Assembly: GCF_002236105.1 (NCBI RefSeq)
Contig: NZ_NIWU01000004.1
Span: 310,001-374,000 of the forward strand
Length of the DNA: 64,000 nt
From: Pseudomonas umsongensis
GTDB lineage: Bacteria > Pseudomonadota > Gammaproteobacteria > Pseudomonadales > Pseudomonadaceae
Direction of reading: 5' to 3'
Shown here in pieces: positions 1 to 8,106 of the stretch (the stretch's first letter is position 1; each line of letters opens with the position of its first letter). A model generated the notes under the pieces. It searched no databases, was not told the origin of the DNA, and saw nothing but the letters and a program-made list of their open reading frames with translations. The translations under genes were made by a program, and so were the position numbers.

Positions 1-787
1 GCTGACCATTGCTGCCCTGCAGGGCCACTTGCAAGCCAAGCGACAGCTGCGCCGCATCTCCAGCGCGACGTACCTGGTGAGCCTGCTCGACAGCCAACTG
101 GACAGCCCGGCCACACTCTTCGCCGACGAACAGACCCTGGAGGCGGCCAAGCGCCGCTCCTACCAGAAAGGTGTGCTGGAAGGCCGCGACATGGCCAAGG
201 TTTTCGCCTGGATGCGCCCCAACGATTTGATCTGGAGCTACTTCGTCAACAATTACCTGATGGGCAAGGAGCCGCCGGCGTTCGACATTCTCTACTGGAA
301 CAATGACAACACACGCCTGCCGGCCGCCCTGCATGGTGACTTGCTGGACTTCTTCAAGCACAACCCGCTGAGCCATCCGGGTGGCCTGGAAGTGTGCGGC
401 ACCCCGATCGACTTGCAAAAGGTCACCGTCGACAGTTTCAGCGTGGCCGGCATCAACGATCACATCACGCCGTGGGACGCGGTGTATCGCTCAACCCTGT
501 TGCTCGGTGGCGAGCGTCGCTTTGTCCTGGCCAACAGCGGTCATGTGCAGAGCATTCTCAACCCGCCGAACAATCCGAAAGCCAACTACCTCGAAGGTGC
601 AAAACTAAGCAGCGACCCCAGGGCCTGGTACTACGACGCCAAGCCCGTCGACGGTAGCTGGTGGACGCAATGGCTGGGCTGGATTCAGGAGCGCTCGGGC
701 GCGCAAAAAGAAACCCACATGGCCCTCGGCAATCAGAATTATCCACCGATGGAGGCGGCGCCCGGGACTTACGTGCGCGTGCGCTGA
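1..787 (+). CDS. phaC2: Class II poly(3-hydroxyalkanoate) synthase PhaC2 (3' part only)
   Basis: Polymerises medium-chain (R)-3-hydroxyacyl-CoA into PHA at the granule surface. The gene enters from the left edge; the reading frame is open from base 2 and about 261 C-terminal codons of a family of about 560 residues are present. The catalytic Asp lies in GINDHITPW and the catalytic His in NSGHVQS, both typical of class II synthases. The nucleophile Cys of the lipase-like box should sit just outside the window, because the visible part starts with the LTIAALQ helix that normally follows it. It is followed 57 bp later by phaD, as in the phaC1-phaZ-phaC2-phaD operons of Pseudomonas. The choice of phaC2 over phaC1 rests on this position. 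Confidence 0.95.
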   Translation, partial: LTIAALQGHLQAKRQLRRISSATYLVSLLDSQLDSPATLFADEQTLEAAKRRSYQKGVLEGRDMAKVFAWMRPNDLIWSYFVNNYLMGKEPPAFDILYWNNDNTRLPAALHGDLLDFFKHNPLSHPGGLEVCGTPIDLQKVTVDSFSVAGINDHITPWDAVYRSTLLLGGERRFVLANSGHVQSILNPPNNPKANYLEGAKLSSDPRAWYYDAKPVDGSWWTQWLGWIQERSGAQKETHMALGNQNYPPMEAAPGTYVRVR

Positions 788-844
788 TGTTCAACGACCG
801 CGGCCTTTAACGGCCGTGGCATGACCCGATCATAAGAAGACTGG

Positions 845-1462
845 ATGAAAACCCGCGAACGGATACTCGAATGTGCCCTGCAGTTGTTCAATGAGAAGGG
901 CGAACCGAATGTTTCCACCATGGAAGTCGCCAACGAAATGGGCATCAGCCCGGGCAATCTGTATTACCACTTCCACGGCAAGGAGCCGCTGATTCTCGGC
1001 CTGTTCGAACGTTTCCAGGCCGAACTGTCCCCGTTGCTCGATCCTCCGGCCGACGTCGAACTGGCTCCTGAGGATTACTGGCTGTTCCTGCACCTGATCG
1101 TCGAGCGCCTGTCACACTATCGCTTCCTGTTCCAGGACCTGTCGAATCTGGCCGGGCGCCTGCCGAAACTGGCCAAGGGTATTCGCAACTTGCTCAATGC
1201 GCTCAAGCGCACACTGGCGTCGCTGCTGGCTCGACTGAAGGCCTTGGGGCAATTGGTCAGCGACACCCAGGCGCTGGGGCAATTGGTGGAGCAGATCACC
1301 CTGACGCTGCTGTTCTCACTGGACTATCAGCGGATTCTGGGCCGTGAAGGCGAAGTTCGGTTGGTGGTCTACCAGATCATGATGCTGGTGGCGCCGCATC
1401 TGTTGCCCTCGATCAAGGCGGCGACTGAGCAGATGGCGATGCAGTACCTGGAGGAGCATTAA
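845..1462 (+). CDS. phaD: TetR-family regulator PhaD of the PHA locus
   Basis: A 205-residue TetR-type protein. The N-terminal helix-turn-helix is clear: TRERILECALQLFNEKG followed by VSTMEVANEMGISPGNLYYHFHGKE at about residues 3-45. The rest is the alpha-helical ligand and dimerisation domain. In P. putida, PhaD activates the pha genes, probably in response to a fatty-acid metabolite; that is knowledge of the family, not visible here. It lies downstream of phaC2 in the same direction and converges with phaF, with a REP pair and a terminator between them. It has the usual length and no oddities. Confidence 0.93.
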   Translation: MKTRERILECALQLFNEKGEPNVSTMEVANEMGISPGNLYYHFHGKEPLILGLFERFQAELSPLLDPPADVELAPEDYWLFLHLIVERLSHYRFLFQDLSNLAGRLPKLAKGIRNLLNALKRTLASLLARLKALGQLVSDTQALGQLVEQITLTLLFSLDYQRILGREGEVRLVVYQIMMLVAPHLLPSIKAATEQMAMQYLEEH

Positions 1463-1470
1463 GATCAAAA

Positions 1471-1538
1471 GATCGCAGCCTGCGGCAGCTCCTACATTGG
1501 ATCGCATTGACCTGTAGGAGCTGCCGCAGGCTGCGATC
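1471..1538. repeat. REP pair, family A (phaD/phaF gap)
   Basis: Two inverted copies of a 26-bp unit starting GATCGCAGCCTGCGGCAGCT (1471-1496 and 1513-1538), separated by 16 bp. They lie between the converging genes phaD and phaF. Confidence 0.9.
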
Positions 1539-1554
1539 TATTCAAGCCTCAAAC

Positions 1555-1590
1555 AAAAACGCCCGACCTTGGCAGGCCGGGCGTTTTTTT
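1555..1590. terminator. Rho-independent terminator between phaD and phaF
   Basis: A GC-rich hairpin (CGCCCGACC / GGCCGGGCG, loop TTGGCA) is flanked by an A run on the left and seven T on the right, so it can serve both converging genes. Confidence 0.88.
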
Positions 1591-1603
1591 GAGCCCTGAA
1601 CTA

Positions 1604-2461
1604 TCAGGACTGACTGGTTGGCGTCGATGGAGCTGACGCGGCAGTCTGGGTTACAGCAGGGGTCGGCGCGGAAGCGGAGTTCGAAGTGCTTGCCACAGCT
1701 GCCGAAGTCACCGGAGTTGCCGGTTTGGCGGTAGCCTCTGCTGGTTTGGCTGCGGCAGCTTTCGGAGCCGCCGGTTTTTTCACTGCTGGTTTCTTCGCTG
1801 CAGCAGGTTTTGCCGCTGGCTTGGCTGCCGGTTTAGCGGCAGCGGTTTTCGCTGCAGGCTTGGCGGCGGTTTTAGCAGCTGCCGGTTTGGCCGCTGATTT
1901 TGCAGCTGGCTTGGCGGCGGCTGGCTTGGCGGCAGCAGTTTTTGCAGCCGGTTTGGCCGCCGCTTTGGCCAATGGCTTGGCTGCGGTTTTGGCAGCCGGT
2001 TTAGCGGCTGGTTTGGCTGCCGCGGTTTTCGCCGCAACAGGCGCAACCTTGGCACCGGTAAGTTTTTCGATTTGCTTGGTCAGGGTATCGACCTTGCTGT
2101 GCAGAGCCTTGACTTCATTGCGGCTCGGCACGCCCAGGCGCGAAATGGCGCTGTTCAGGCGCTTGTCGAAAGCCCCTTCCAGCTCATCCCACTTGCCCAG
2201 TGCACGATCTTTTACGCCGCTGATGCGCGACTTGGCCGACGATGCGGAGTCCTTGGCGGCGTCGACAGTCTTGCCAACAGCGCTCTTGGTCAGCTTCTCG
2301 GCTTTCTCGCCGTCCTTTACCAGCGAGTCGAAGAGTTTGCTGCCGTCAGTGTCGATCTTCGAGTACACGCCTAAACCAGCCAGCCAGATTTTGCGGGAGT
2401 AGTCTTCGACTTTTCCGATCCACGAGCTGCTTTCTTTTTCGGTGTTCTTTTTACCAGCCAT
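1604..2461 (-). CDS. phaF: PhaF, phasin with histone-H1-like Ala/Lys/Pro tail
   Basis: A granule-associated phasin of 285 residues that also binds DNA. Residues 1 to about 140 form the amphipathic phasin domain (SWIGKVEDYSRKIWLAGLG and following). From about residue 145 to 245 the protein is made of AAKPAAK-type repeats like those of bacterial H1-like proteins, then an Ala/Thr/Ser tail. In P. putida, PhaF helps to distribute granules at cell division and affects the nucleoid; the same role is inferred. The start has an AAGGAG ribosome site. It lies 10 bp after phaI and forms the phaIF operon. The tail is slightly longer than the 254-residue P. putida protein (from memory), and such repeats change length easily. 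Confidence 0.93.
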   Translation of the reverse strand: MAGKKNTEKESSSWIGKVEDYSRKIWLAGLGVYSKIDTDGSKLFDSLVKDGEKAEKLTKSAVGKTVDAAKDSASSAKSRISGVKDRALGKWDELEGAFDKRLNSAISRLGVPSRNEVKALHSKVDTLTKQIEKLTGAKVAPVAAKTAAAKPAAKPAAKTAAKPLAKAAAKPAAKTAAAKPAAAKPAAKSAAKPAAAKTAAKPAAKTAAAKPAAKPAAKPAAAKKPAVKKPAAPKAAAAKPAEATAKPATPVTSAAVASTSNSASAPTPAVTQTAASAPSTPTSQS

Positions 2462-2471
2462 CCCGTTCTCC

Positions 2472-2894
2472 TTAAGATTTACGCGCGACGCGTTCGAGCA
2501 GTGCCGTCAGCTCATCGAGCTTGGCAGAGAGTGTCTCAACGTCATGTTTAGACGGAATGCCGATGCGATTCAAGGTACTTGCGACACGCGTGTCGAACGC
2601 TCTCTCGACTTTGTCGAGCTGAACTTCGACCTTGCCTTTGAAAGTGCTCACTTCACTCTTGGCTTCGTCGATCTCGGCATTGGCTGCTTCAAGCTTCTGG
2701 GCAACTGCTTTTTTGCCTTTGGTTTCAACTGCTTGCCCAGCCTTGATCAGCTCTTGAAAGTACTCGCTACCCTCTTGGCCGACCTTGGTGTAGGCACCCA
2801 GGCCTGCCAGCCAGATCCTGCGGGCATACGATTTGACGTCATGCAGAGCGGTCGTCGATGCGTCGATTTTTTTCTTCAAAATAACTTTGGCCAT
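2472..2894 (-). CDS. phaI: PhaI, small PHA granule phasin
   Basis: A 140-residue phasin that coats PHA granules. It matches the N-terminal domain of PhaF closely (SYARRIWLAGLGAYTKVGQEG compared with DYSRKIWLAGLGVYSKIDTDG) but lacks the basic tail. The C-terminal half is a predicted coiled coil with regular Leu/Val spacing. I chose the ATG at 2894 because it follows a GAGGTG ribosome site and gives the known start MAKVILKK; an upstream in-frame extension of 20 residues has no support. It is the first gene of phaI-phaF, transcribed towards phaD. Confidence 0.93.
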   Translation of the reverse strand: MAKVILKKKIDASTTALHDVKSYARRIWLAGLGAYTKVGQEGSEYFQELIKAGQAVETKGKKAVAQKLEAANAEIDEAKSEVSTFKGKVEVQLDKVERAFDTRVASTLNRIGIPSKHDVETLSAKLDELTALLERVARKS

Positions 2895-3025
2895 GGTCCA
2901 CCTCACGCGCAGAAGGTTTGAGGAATTGCCCGCGAAAGTGTCGGGCTCCGGCACAAAGTAGGGAGAAAAATTAGAAACGGCACCCTAACAACTGACATAC
3001 ATGCTTGGACGCACCGCAAATCAAA

Positions 3026-3117
3026 CTGTGGGAGCGAGCCTGCTCGCGAAGGCGTCAGGCCAGTCAATATACATATCGAATGACACATGGCTTTCGCGAG
3101 CAGGCTCGCTCCCACAG
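3026..3117. repeat. REP pair, family B
   Basis: Inverted copies of CTGTGGGAGCGAGCCTGCTC GCGAA (3026-3050 and 3093-3117) upstream of phaI and downstream of the small PHA protein gene. Confidence 0.9.
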
Positions 3118-3139
3118 GGGATCTCATTCCAACCAGAAA

Positions 3140-3415
3140 TCAGACCAACGCTTTATCGAGCGCCTTTTCGATTTCCGCTTTGATCATGCCGCTCATGGCC
3201 GACATCATCAGGCCCAACTCCACATCGACCTTGATCGAGTCTTCAGTGACATGCACCGCACCTTTCACACCGGAGCGCTTGAGGTTCAAGGTGTCGCCAG
3301 ACCACTGCGGTTCCAGGCCATACTGATCGGAAAGTTTCTGCGCCAGCTTGTCGGCCTTCTCGCGGGCCGCTTCCTTACCCAGGCCATGGGCACGTTCAAC
3401 ACTAATATGGGCCAT
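3140..3415 (-). CDS. Polyhydroxyalkanoic acid system family protein (small, PHA-locus linked)
   Basis: A 91-residue protein starting MAHISVERAHGLGKEAAREKADKLAQKLSDQ. It matches the short family found beside PHA genes in Pseudomonas (PHA_gran_rgn type). The N-terminal half is a charged helix and the C-terminal half looks like a beta-rich fold ending in an amphipathic helix (IKAEIEKALDKAL). Function is unknown; granule association is inferred from location only. Start chosen at ATG 3415, with AGGAG 8 bp upstream; a TTG one codon earlier is less likely. It is divergent from ubiE. Confidence 0.85.
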   Translation of the reverse strand: MAHISVERAHGLGKEAAREKADKLAQKLSDQYGLEPQWSGDTLNLKRSGVKGAVHVTEDSIKVDVELGLMMSAMSGMIKAEIEKALDKALV

Positions 3416-3570
3416 CAAATGACTCCTGCTTTATGGGGGCGATCCTGAGGCATCTTGACCTCTGCTGCGTCAAAACGTCCCGATGGTTGCCCATCTTACC
3501 TTCAGCCTTGCCAAGACAAAGCATGCCTTGGGGATTAGAATGTCGCGCATTCTCTTTTGGTGACAGCGAT

Positions 3571-4341
3571 ATGACTGATCAGCGCAAAGGCAACGATGCC
3601 GAACCCACCACTCACTTCGGCTTCAAAAACGTTCCGGAAAGCCAGAAAGCGGAAAAAGTCGCTGAGGTTTTTCACTCCGTAGCCGCCAAGTACGACCTGA
3701 TGAACGACCTCCTGTCGGGCGGCATGCACCGTCTGTGGAAGCGTTTCGCAATCGAACTGTCGGGCGTGCGCACAGGTAACCGGGTGCTGGACATCGCCGG
3801 CGGCACGGGTGACCTGACCCGCAAGTTCTCGCACCTCGTTGGCCCGACTGGCCAGGTGGTGCTGGCCGACATCAACGAATCCATGCTCAAGGTCGGTCGT
3901 GACCGCCTGCTGGACCTGGGTGTGGCCGGCAATGTCGAATTCGTCCAGGCCGATGCGGAAAAACTGCCGTTCCCGGACAACCATTTCGACTGCGTGACCA
4001 TCGCCTTCGGCCTGCGCAACGTCACGCACAAGGAAGACGCCCTGCGTTCGATGCTGCGCGTGCTCAAGCCTGGCGGTCGCCTGCTGGTGCTGGAGTTCTC
4101 CAAGCCGACCAACGCGCTGATGTCCAAGGCCTACGACGCCTACTCTTTCGCCTTCATGCCACTGATGGGCAAGCTGATCACCAACGACTCGGAAAGCTAT
4201 CGCTACCTGGCCGAATCGATCCGCATGCACCCGAACCAGGAAACCCTGAAATCGATGATGGTCGAGGCCGGCTTCGACCGCGTGACCTATCACAACATGA
4301 CCGCAGGCATCGTCGCCCTGCACCGTGGCATCAAGCCCTGA
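3571..4341 (+). CDS. ubiE: Ubiquinone/menaquinone biosynthesis C-methyltransferase UbiE
   Basis: S-adenosylmethionine-dependent C-methylation of the quinone ring in ubiquinone synthesis. The 256-residue protein carries the class I methyltransferase motifs: VLDIAGGTGDLT (motif I), VLADINESML, FVQADAEKLPFPDNHFD and LKPGGRLLVLEFSKP. The family signature YDLMNDLLSGGMHRLWK is at about residues 40-56. I chose ATG 3571 because it gives the normal family length; a longer frame upstream to 3433 has no homology. The stop overlaps the ubiJ start by one base, so ubiE-ubiJ-ubiB form one operon. Confidence 0.97.
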   Translation: MTDQRKGNDAEPTTHFGFKNVPESQKAEKVAEVFHSVAAKYDLMNDLLSGGMHRLWKRFAIELSGVRTGNRVLDIAGGTGDLTRKFSHLVGPTGQVVLADINESMLKVGRDRLLDLGVAGNVEFVQADAEKLPFPDNHFDCVTIAFGLRNVTHKEDALRSMLRVLKPGGRLLVLEFSKPTNALMSKAYDAYSFAFMPLMGKLITNDSESYRYLAESIRMHPNQETLKSMMVEAGFDRVTYHNMTAGIVALHRGIKP

Positions 4342-4964
4342 TGCTGCTCGCCGGCCTGCTCGCCAGCGTTGAGCTCGGCCTGAACCGAGTGCTGCGTCTC
4401 GACAGCACGGCACTGCCGCGGCTGGCGCATTTGGCCGGCAAAGTGATTGCCGTGGACTGCCGCAGCCCGGCGCTGCAAGTGTTCATCCTGCCCAGCGATG
4501 AAGGCCTGATGCTCGCGTCCCAATGGGAAACCGGCGCCGACTGCACCCTGCGCGCACCGGCCTCGAGCCTGCTGAAACTGGCGATGAGCAAAGACAAGAC
4601 TTCGGTACTGCATGCACCCGAAGTCGAGCTCGACGGCGACAGCGGTGTATTGCTGGAACTGGCGGCGATCCTCCAGGACCTCGAGCTGGATTGGGAGTAC
4701 GAACTCTCGCGCTGGCTTGGCCCTGTCGCCACGCAATTGGTCGGCGGTCATCTGCGCAGCCGTGCCCGCTGGTATCAGCAAGGATTCGCCAGCCTCGGCC
4801 AGAACCTGGGCGAATACCTGGCTGAAGAATCACGTACCCTCGTCGGTCAGCGCGAAGCCGAAGCCCGATTCAGTGAACTGGACCAGATCAAACTCGATCT
4901 GGAACGTCTCGAGGCGCGTTTCGAGCGCCTTTCCCGATCCCTCGACCCAAGCGATAACGCATGA
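4341..4964 (+). CDS. ubiJ: Ubiquinone biosynthesis accessory factor UbiJ (SCP2 domain)
   Basis: A 207-residue protein with an N-terminal SCP2-like lipid-binding domain (about residues 15-115) and a C-terminal coiled coil (REAEARFSELDQIKLDLERL and following). In E. coli, UbiJ scaffolds the soluble Ubi metabolon together with UbiK and binds quinone intermediates; this role is inferred by family and by location between ubiE and ubiB. It overlaps ubiE by 1 bp and ubiB by 4 bp, so translation is probably coupled. Confidence 0.93.
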   Translation: MLLAGLLASVELGLNRVLRLDSTALPRLAHLAGKVIAVDCRSPALQVFILPSDEGLMLASQWETGADCTLRAPASSLLKLAMSKDKTSVLHAPEVELDGDSGVLLELAAILQDLELDWEYELSRWLGPVATQLVGGHLRSRARWYQQGFASLGQNLGEYLAEESRTLVGQREAEARFSELDQIKLDLERLEARFERLSRSLDPSDNA

Positions 4965-6565
4965 AGCTGCTTGCCGTCCGCCGTTTGTTGCGCATCCAGC
5001 GCGTCGTGATCCGCTACCGCCTCGATGACCTGCTGTTCGCCCTGCCGCTGCCCTGGTTTCTCCTGGTGCTGCGTTACGCCTTGCCGTGGCGCTGGTTCCC
5101 GCGCAAGACGCTGGACCTGAGTCGTGGCGCACGATTGCGCTTGGCGCTGCAGGACCTGGGGCCGATTTTCATCAAGTTCGGGCAGATCCTGTCCACCCGC
5201 CGCGACCTGCTGCCCGAAGACATCGCCGATGAGCTGATGATGCTGCAGGACCGCGTGCCGCCGTTCGACTCGCAAGTGTCGGTCAATCTGATCGAAGAGC
5301 AGCTGGGCAAGAAAATCAGCGAAGTGTTCAGCCGCTTCGACGTCGAACCACTGGCCTCGGCATCGGTGGCCCAAGTGCACGCTGCACAGCTGAAAACCGG
5401 CGAGGAAGTCGTGGTCAAGGTGATCCGGCCTGGCCTCAAACCAGTGATCGCGCAAGACCTGGCGTGGCTGTTCATCCTCGCCCGCGCCGCCGAAAAACTC
5501 TCGGCCGATGCGCGCCTGCTGCACCCGGTGGACGTGGTCCAGGACTACGAAAAAACCATCTACGACGAACTCGACCTGCTGCGCGAAGCGGCCAACGCCA
5601 GCCAGCTCAAGCGCAACTTCGAGGGTTCGCCACTGCTGTACGTACCACAAGTCTATTGGGACTGGTGCCGGCCGAAAGTGCTGGTGATGGAGCGTATCTA
5701 CGGCATCCAGGTGACCGACCTCGCGACCCTGGCGGACCAACGCACCGACATGAAAATGCTCGCCGAACGCGGCGTGGAGATCTTCTTCACCCAAGTGTTT
5801 CGCGACAGCTTCTTCCATGCCGACATGCACCCCGGCAACATCTTCGTCAGCACGGTGCAGCCGTGGAGCCCGCAATACATCGCGATCGACTGCGGTATCG
5901 TCGGCAGCCTTACCCCCCAGGACCAGGATTACCTGGCGCGCAACCTGTTCGCGTTCTTCAAGCGCGATTACCGGCGAGTGGCACAGCTGCACATCGATTC
6001 GGGCTGGGTGCCGGCAGAAACCAAACTCAACGAATTCGAAGCGGCGATCCGGACGGTCTGCGAACCGATCTTCGAAAAACCGTTAAAAGATATTTCCTTC
6101 GGCCAAGTGCTGATGCGCCTGTTCCAGACAGCTCGTCGCTTCAACATGGAAGTGCAGCCGCAACTTGTCCTGTTGCAAAAAACCCTGTTGAACATCGAAG
6201 GCCTGGGCCGCCAGCTGTACCCGGACCTCGACCTGTGGAACACCGCGCAACCCTTCCTCGAGCGCTGGATGCGTGACCGCGTCAGTCCCAAAGCCTTGTT
6301 TGGCAACGTGCAATCCCAGATCGAACAGATCCCGCACTTGGCCAATATGACCCGTGACCTGCTCGAACGCCTGTCCCAGCCCCATGCCAACGATCCGCCG
6401 CCACCCTGGCATCGACGCCGCGACGACTGGTTCCTGCGCCTGCTCGGTACGGCCCATCTGGCCGGTGGCGCGATCCTCGCCGCGGGCGGGCCATTGAACG
6501 ATCTGGCCTATTGGCCAGCGGGCATCATGATGGCGGTCGGCTTGTATCTGGTCGTTCGCCGATAG
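4961..6565 (+). CDS. ubiB: UbiB, atypical kinase/ATPase for ubiquinone biosynthesis
   Basis: A 534-residue member of the ABC1/ADCK/UbiB family. Visible hallmarks are the KxGQ element (IFIKFGQILSTR, about residue 65), the Ala-rich nucleotide loop (PLASASVAQVHAA), FFHADMHPGNIF (about residue 285) and AIDCGIVG in place of the DFG motif of normal kinases, as expected in this family. Two hydrophobic segments at the C-terminus (about residues 495-532) anchor it to the membrane. It is thought to help extract lipid-bound ubiquinone precursors using ATP. Last gene of the ubiEJB operon. Confidence 0.96.
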   Translation: MKLLAVRRLLRIQRVVIRYRLDDLLFALPLPWFLLVLRYALPWRWFPRKTLDLSRGARLRLALQDLGPIFIKFGQILSTRRDLLPEDIADELMMLQDRVPPFDSQVSVNLIEEQLGKKISEVFSRFDVEPLASASVAQVHAAQLKTGEEVVVKVIRPGLKPVIAQDLAWLFILARAAEKLSADARLLHPVDVVQDYEKTIYDELDLLREAANASQLKRNFEGSPLLYVPQVYWDWCRPKVLVMERIYGIQVTDLATLADQRTDMKMLAERGVEIFFTQVFRDSFFHADMHPGNIFVSTVQPWSPQYIAIDCGIVGSLTPQDQDYLARNLFAFFKRDYRRVAQLHIDSGWVPAETKLNEFEAAIRTVCEPIFEKPLKDISFGQVLMRLFQTARRFNMEVQPQLVLLQKTLLNIEGLGRQLYPDLDLWNTAQPFLERWMRDRVSPKALFGNVQSQIEQIPHLANMTRDLLERLSQPHANDPPPPWHRRRDDWFLRLLGTAHLAGGAILAAGGPLNDLAYWPAGIMMAVGLYLVVRR

Positions 6566-6603
6566 CCAGTTGTGCTGCGCACTGGCACACTGTTTCAACG
6601 TTG

Positions 6604-6628
6604 AGCCCGACTAATGATGTGTCGGGCT
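6604..6628. other. Hairpin between ubiB and hisI
   Basis: Eight-bp perfect arms AGCCCGAC / GTCGGGCT with a 9-base loop, 40 bp downstream of ubiB and just before hisI. No T run follows, so it is at best a weak terminator or an mRNA-stabilising structure. Confidence 0.4.
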
Positions 6629-6645
6629 TGCTGTCGGAGTCGAAG

Positions 6646-7047
6646 ATGAAAAACTGGCTGGACGAGATCAAATGGGACGCCGACGGCCTGGTGCCGGCGA
6701 TTGCCCAGGACCACAAGACCGGGCGCGTCCTGATGATGGCCTGGATGAACCGCGAAGCACTGGAACTGACGGCTGCCGAGAACCGCGCCATCTACTGGTC
6801 GCGCTCGCGCGGCAAGCTGTGGCGCAAGGGCGAAGAGTCCGGTCATGTGCAGACCCTGCATGAGATGCGCCTGGACTGCGACGCCGACGTGATCATCCTG
6901 ATGGTCGAGCAGATTGGCGACATTGCCTGTCATACCGGGCGCCAGAGCTGCTTCTACCGTGTTTTCGAGAACGGCGACTGGACGACTGTCGACCCGGTCC
7001 TGAAAGATCCGCACGCCATCTATTGCGCAGGACACAAACATGAGTGA
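6646..7047 (+). CDS. hisI: Phosphoribosyl-AMP cyclohydrolase HisI
   Basis: Opens the adenine ring of phosphoribosyl-AMP in histidine biosynthesis. The 133-residue protein has the family motifs DHKTGRVLMMAWMNREAL, IYWSRSRGKLWRKGEESGH (substrate binding) and DCDADVIILMVEQ with CHTGRQSCFYR, which supply the zinc and magnesium ligands (Cys and Asp residues). This is the stand-alone cyclohydrolase, with the pyrophosphohydrolase encoded by the next gene, as usual in Pseudomonas. The ATG at 6646 has GGAG about 8 bp upstream. It overlaps hisE by 8 bp. Confidence 0.97.
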   Translation: MKNWLDEIKWDADGLVPAIAQDHKTGRVLMMAWMNREALELTAAENRAIYWSRSRGKLWRKGEESGHVQTLHEMRLDCDADVIILMVEQIGDIACHTGRQSCFYRVFENGDWTTVDPVLKDPHAIYCAGHKHE

Positions 7048-7372
7048 CACGTTGATCCGTCTGGCCCAGGTGCTGGAAGAGCGCAAAGGCGCCGCCGCCG
7101 ACAGCTCGTACGTCGCCAGCCTGTACCACAAGGGCTTGAACAAGATTCTGGAAAAAGTTGGCGAAGAGTCAGTAGAGACCATCATTGCCGCCAAGGACGC
7201 CGCCATCAGCGGCGACTGCAGCGATGTGATCTACGAAACCGCCGATTTATGGTTCCACAGCATGGTCATGCTCGCCCAATTGGGGCAGCATCCCCAGGCT
7301 GTACTCGATGAACTGGACCGTCGCTTCGGTCTGTCCGGACACGCCGAGAAAGCCTCGCGCCCGTCCGCCTGA
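7040..7372 (+). CDS. hisE: Phosphoribosyl-ATP pyrophosphohydrolase HisE
   Basis: Hydrolyses phosphoribosyl-ATP to phosphoribosyl-AMP, the step just before HisI. The 110-residue all-helical MazG-like protein shows the acidic metal-binding helices: SLYHKGLNKILEKVGEESVE (E..E) and GDCSDVIYETADLWFHSM (D..D). Its start lies inside hisI, indicating coupled translation. tatA follows after 25 bp, an arrangement common in pseudomonads. Confidence 0.96.
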   Translation: MSDTLIRLAQVLEERKGAAADSSYVASLYHKGLNKILEKVGEESVETIIAAKDAAISGDCSDVIYETADLWFHSMVMLAQLGQHPQAVLDELDRRFGLSGHAEKASRPSA

Positions 7373-7397
7373 ATAACTATTAGAGAGGAGCAGCAGC

Positions 7398-7670
7398 ATG
7401 GGCATTTTTGACTGGAAACACTGGGTCGTCATTCTGGTTGTCGTGGTACTGGTATTCGGCACCAAGAAACTGAAAAACCTCGGCACCGACGTCGGCGAGT
7501 CCATCAAGGGCTTTCGCAAGGCCATGAACGACGACGAAAAACCGGCCGACCCGACCGCGACTCCGGCCCAACCGGTTCCGCCGGTTCAGCCACAGGCCAC
7601 TGTTAACCAGCCGCACACCATCGACGTGCAGGCGCAAAAAGTCGAAGAGCCGATCCGCAAAGACTCGTGA
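7398..7670 (+). CDS. tatA: Twin-arginine translocase subunit TatA
   Basis: A 90-residue membrane protein of the Tat export system, which moves folded proteins across the inner membrane. One N-terminal transmembrane helix (WVVILVVVVLVFG, about residues 9-21) is followed by the hinge GTKKLKNLGTDVGESIKGFRKAM and an amphipathic helix. The rest is a Pro/Ala-rich soluble tail. A strong GAGGAG ribosome site precedes the ATG. First gene of tatABC. Confidence 0.95.
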   Translation: MGIFDWKHWVVILVVVVLVFGTKKLKNLGTDVGESIKGFRKAMNDDEKPADPTATPAQPVPPVQPQATVNQPHTIDVQAQKVEEPIRKDS

Positions 7671-7680
7671 GCACTGACTA

Positions 7681-8106
7681 ATGTTTGGTATCAGCTTCTC
7701 TGAACTGCTGCTCGTTGGCCTCGTCGCCCTGCTGGTGCTGGGCCCCGAGCGCCTGCCGGGCGCTGCGCGTACCGCCGGCCTGTGGGTTGGCCGCCTCAAG
7801 CGCAGCTTCAACGCAATCAAACAGGAAGTTGAACGTGAAATCGGTGCCGACGAGATTCGTCGGCAACTGCACAACGAGCACATCCTGTCGCTTGAGCAGG
7901 AGGCCCGCAAGATCTTCTCGCCGACCCAGCAGCAACCGACACCTGTCGAGCCTGCAGCGTCGCCGACGATTCATGCGCCTGTCGTTGAATCTGCGCCAGT
8001 CGAAGTTGTACCTGTCGCAACGACCCCGGTCGAACACGTTGCACCTGCGGCGGCGCCCGTTGCGCCGGCCCCTCAAGACCCAACATTGCCGCCGCGAGCC
8101 CCATGA
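7681..8106 (+). CDS. tatB: Twin-arginine translocase subunit TatB
   Basis: A 141-residue partner of TatC in recognising twin-arginine signal peptides. MFGISFSELLLVGLVALLVLGPERLP is the classic TatB start, with its Glu residue in the membrane helix and the Gly-Pro hinge. An amphipathic helix follows (LWVGRLKRSFNAIKQEV), then a Pro/Ala/Val-rich C-terminal region that is poorly conserved in the family. It overlaps tatC by 4 bp. Confidence 0.95.
   Translation: MFGISFSELLLVGLVALLVLGPERLPGAARTAGLWVGRLKRSFNAIKQEVEREIGADEIRRQLHNEHILSLEQEARKIFSPTQQQPTPVEPAASPTIHAPVVESAPVEVVPVATTPVEHVAPAAAPVAPAPQDPTLPPRAP

Noticed and set aside
1686..2402. Plus-strand open frame of 238 codons opposite phaF
   Set aside because: It is the antisense of the Ala/Lys/Pro repeat and yields a low-complexity Ala/Gly/Leu chain; phaF on the other strand has a ribosome site, operon context and family match.
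4847..5992. Minus-strand open frame of 381 codons opposite ubiB
   Set aside because: His/Gln-rich product with no family features; shadow of the conserved ubiB gene in GC-rich DNA.
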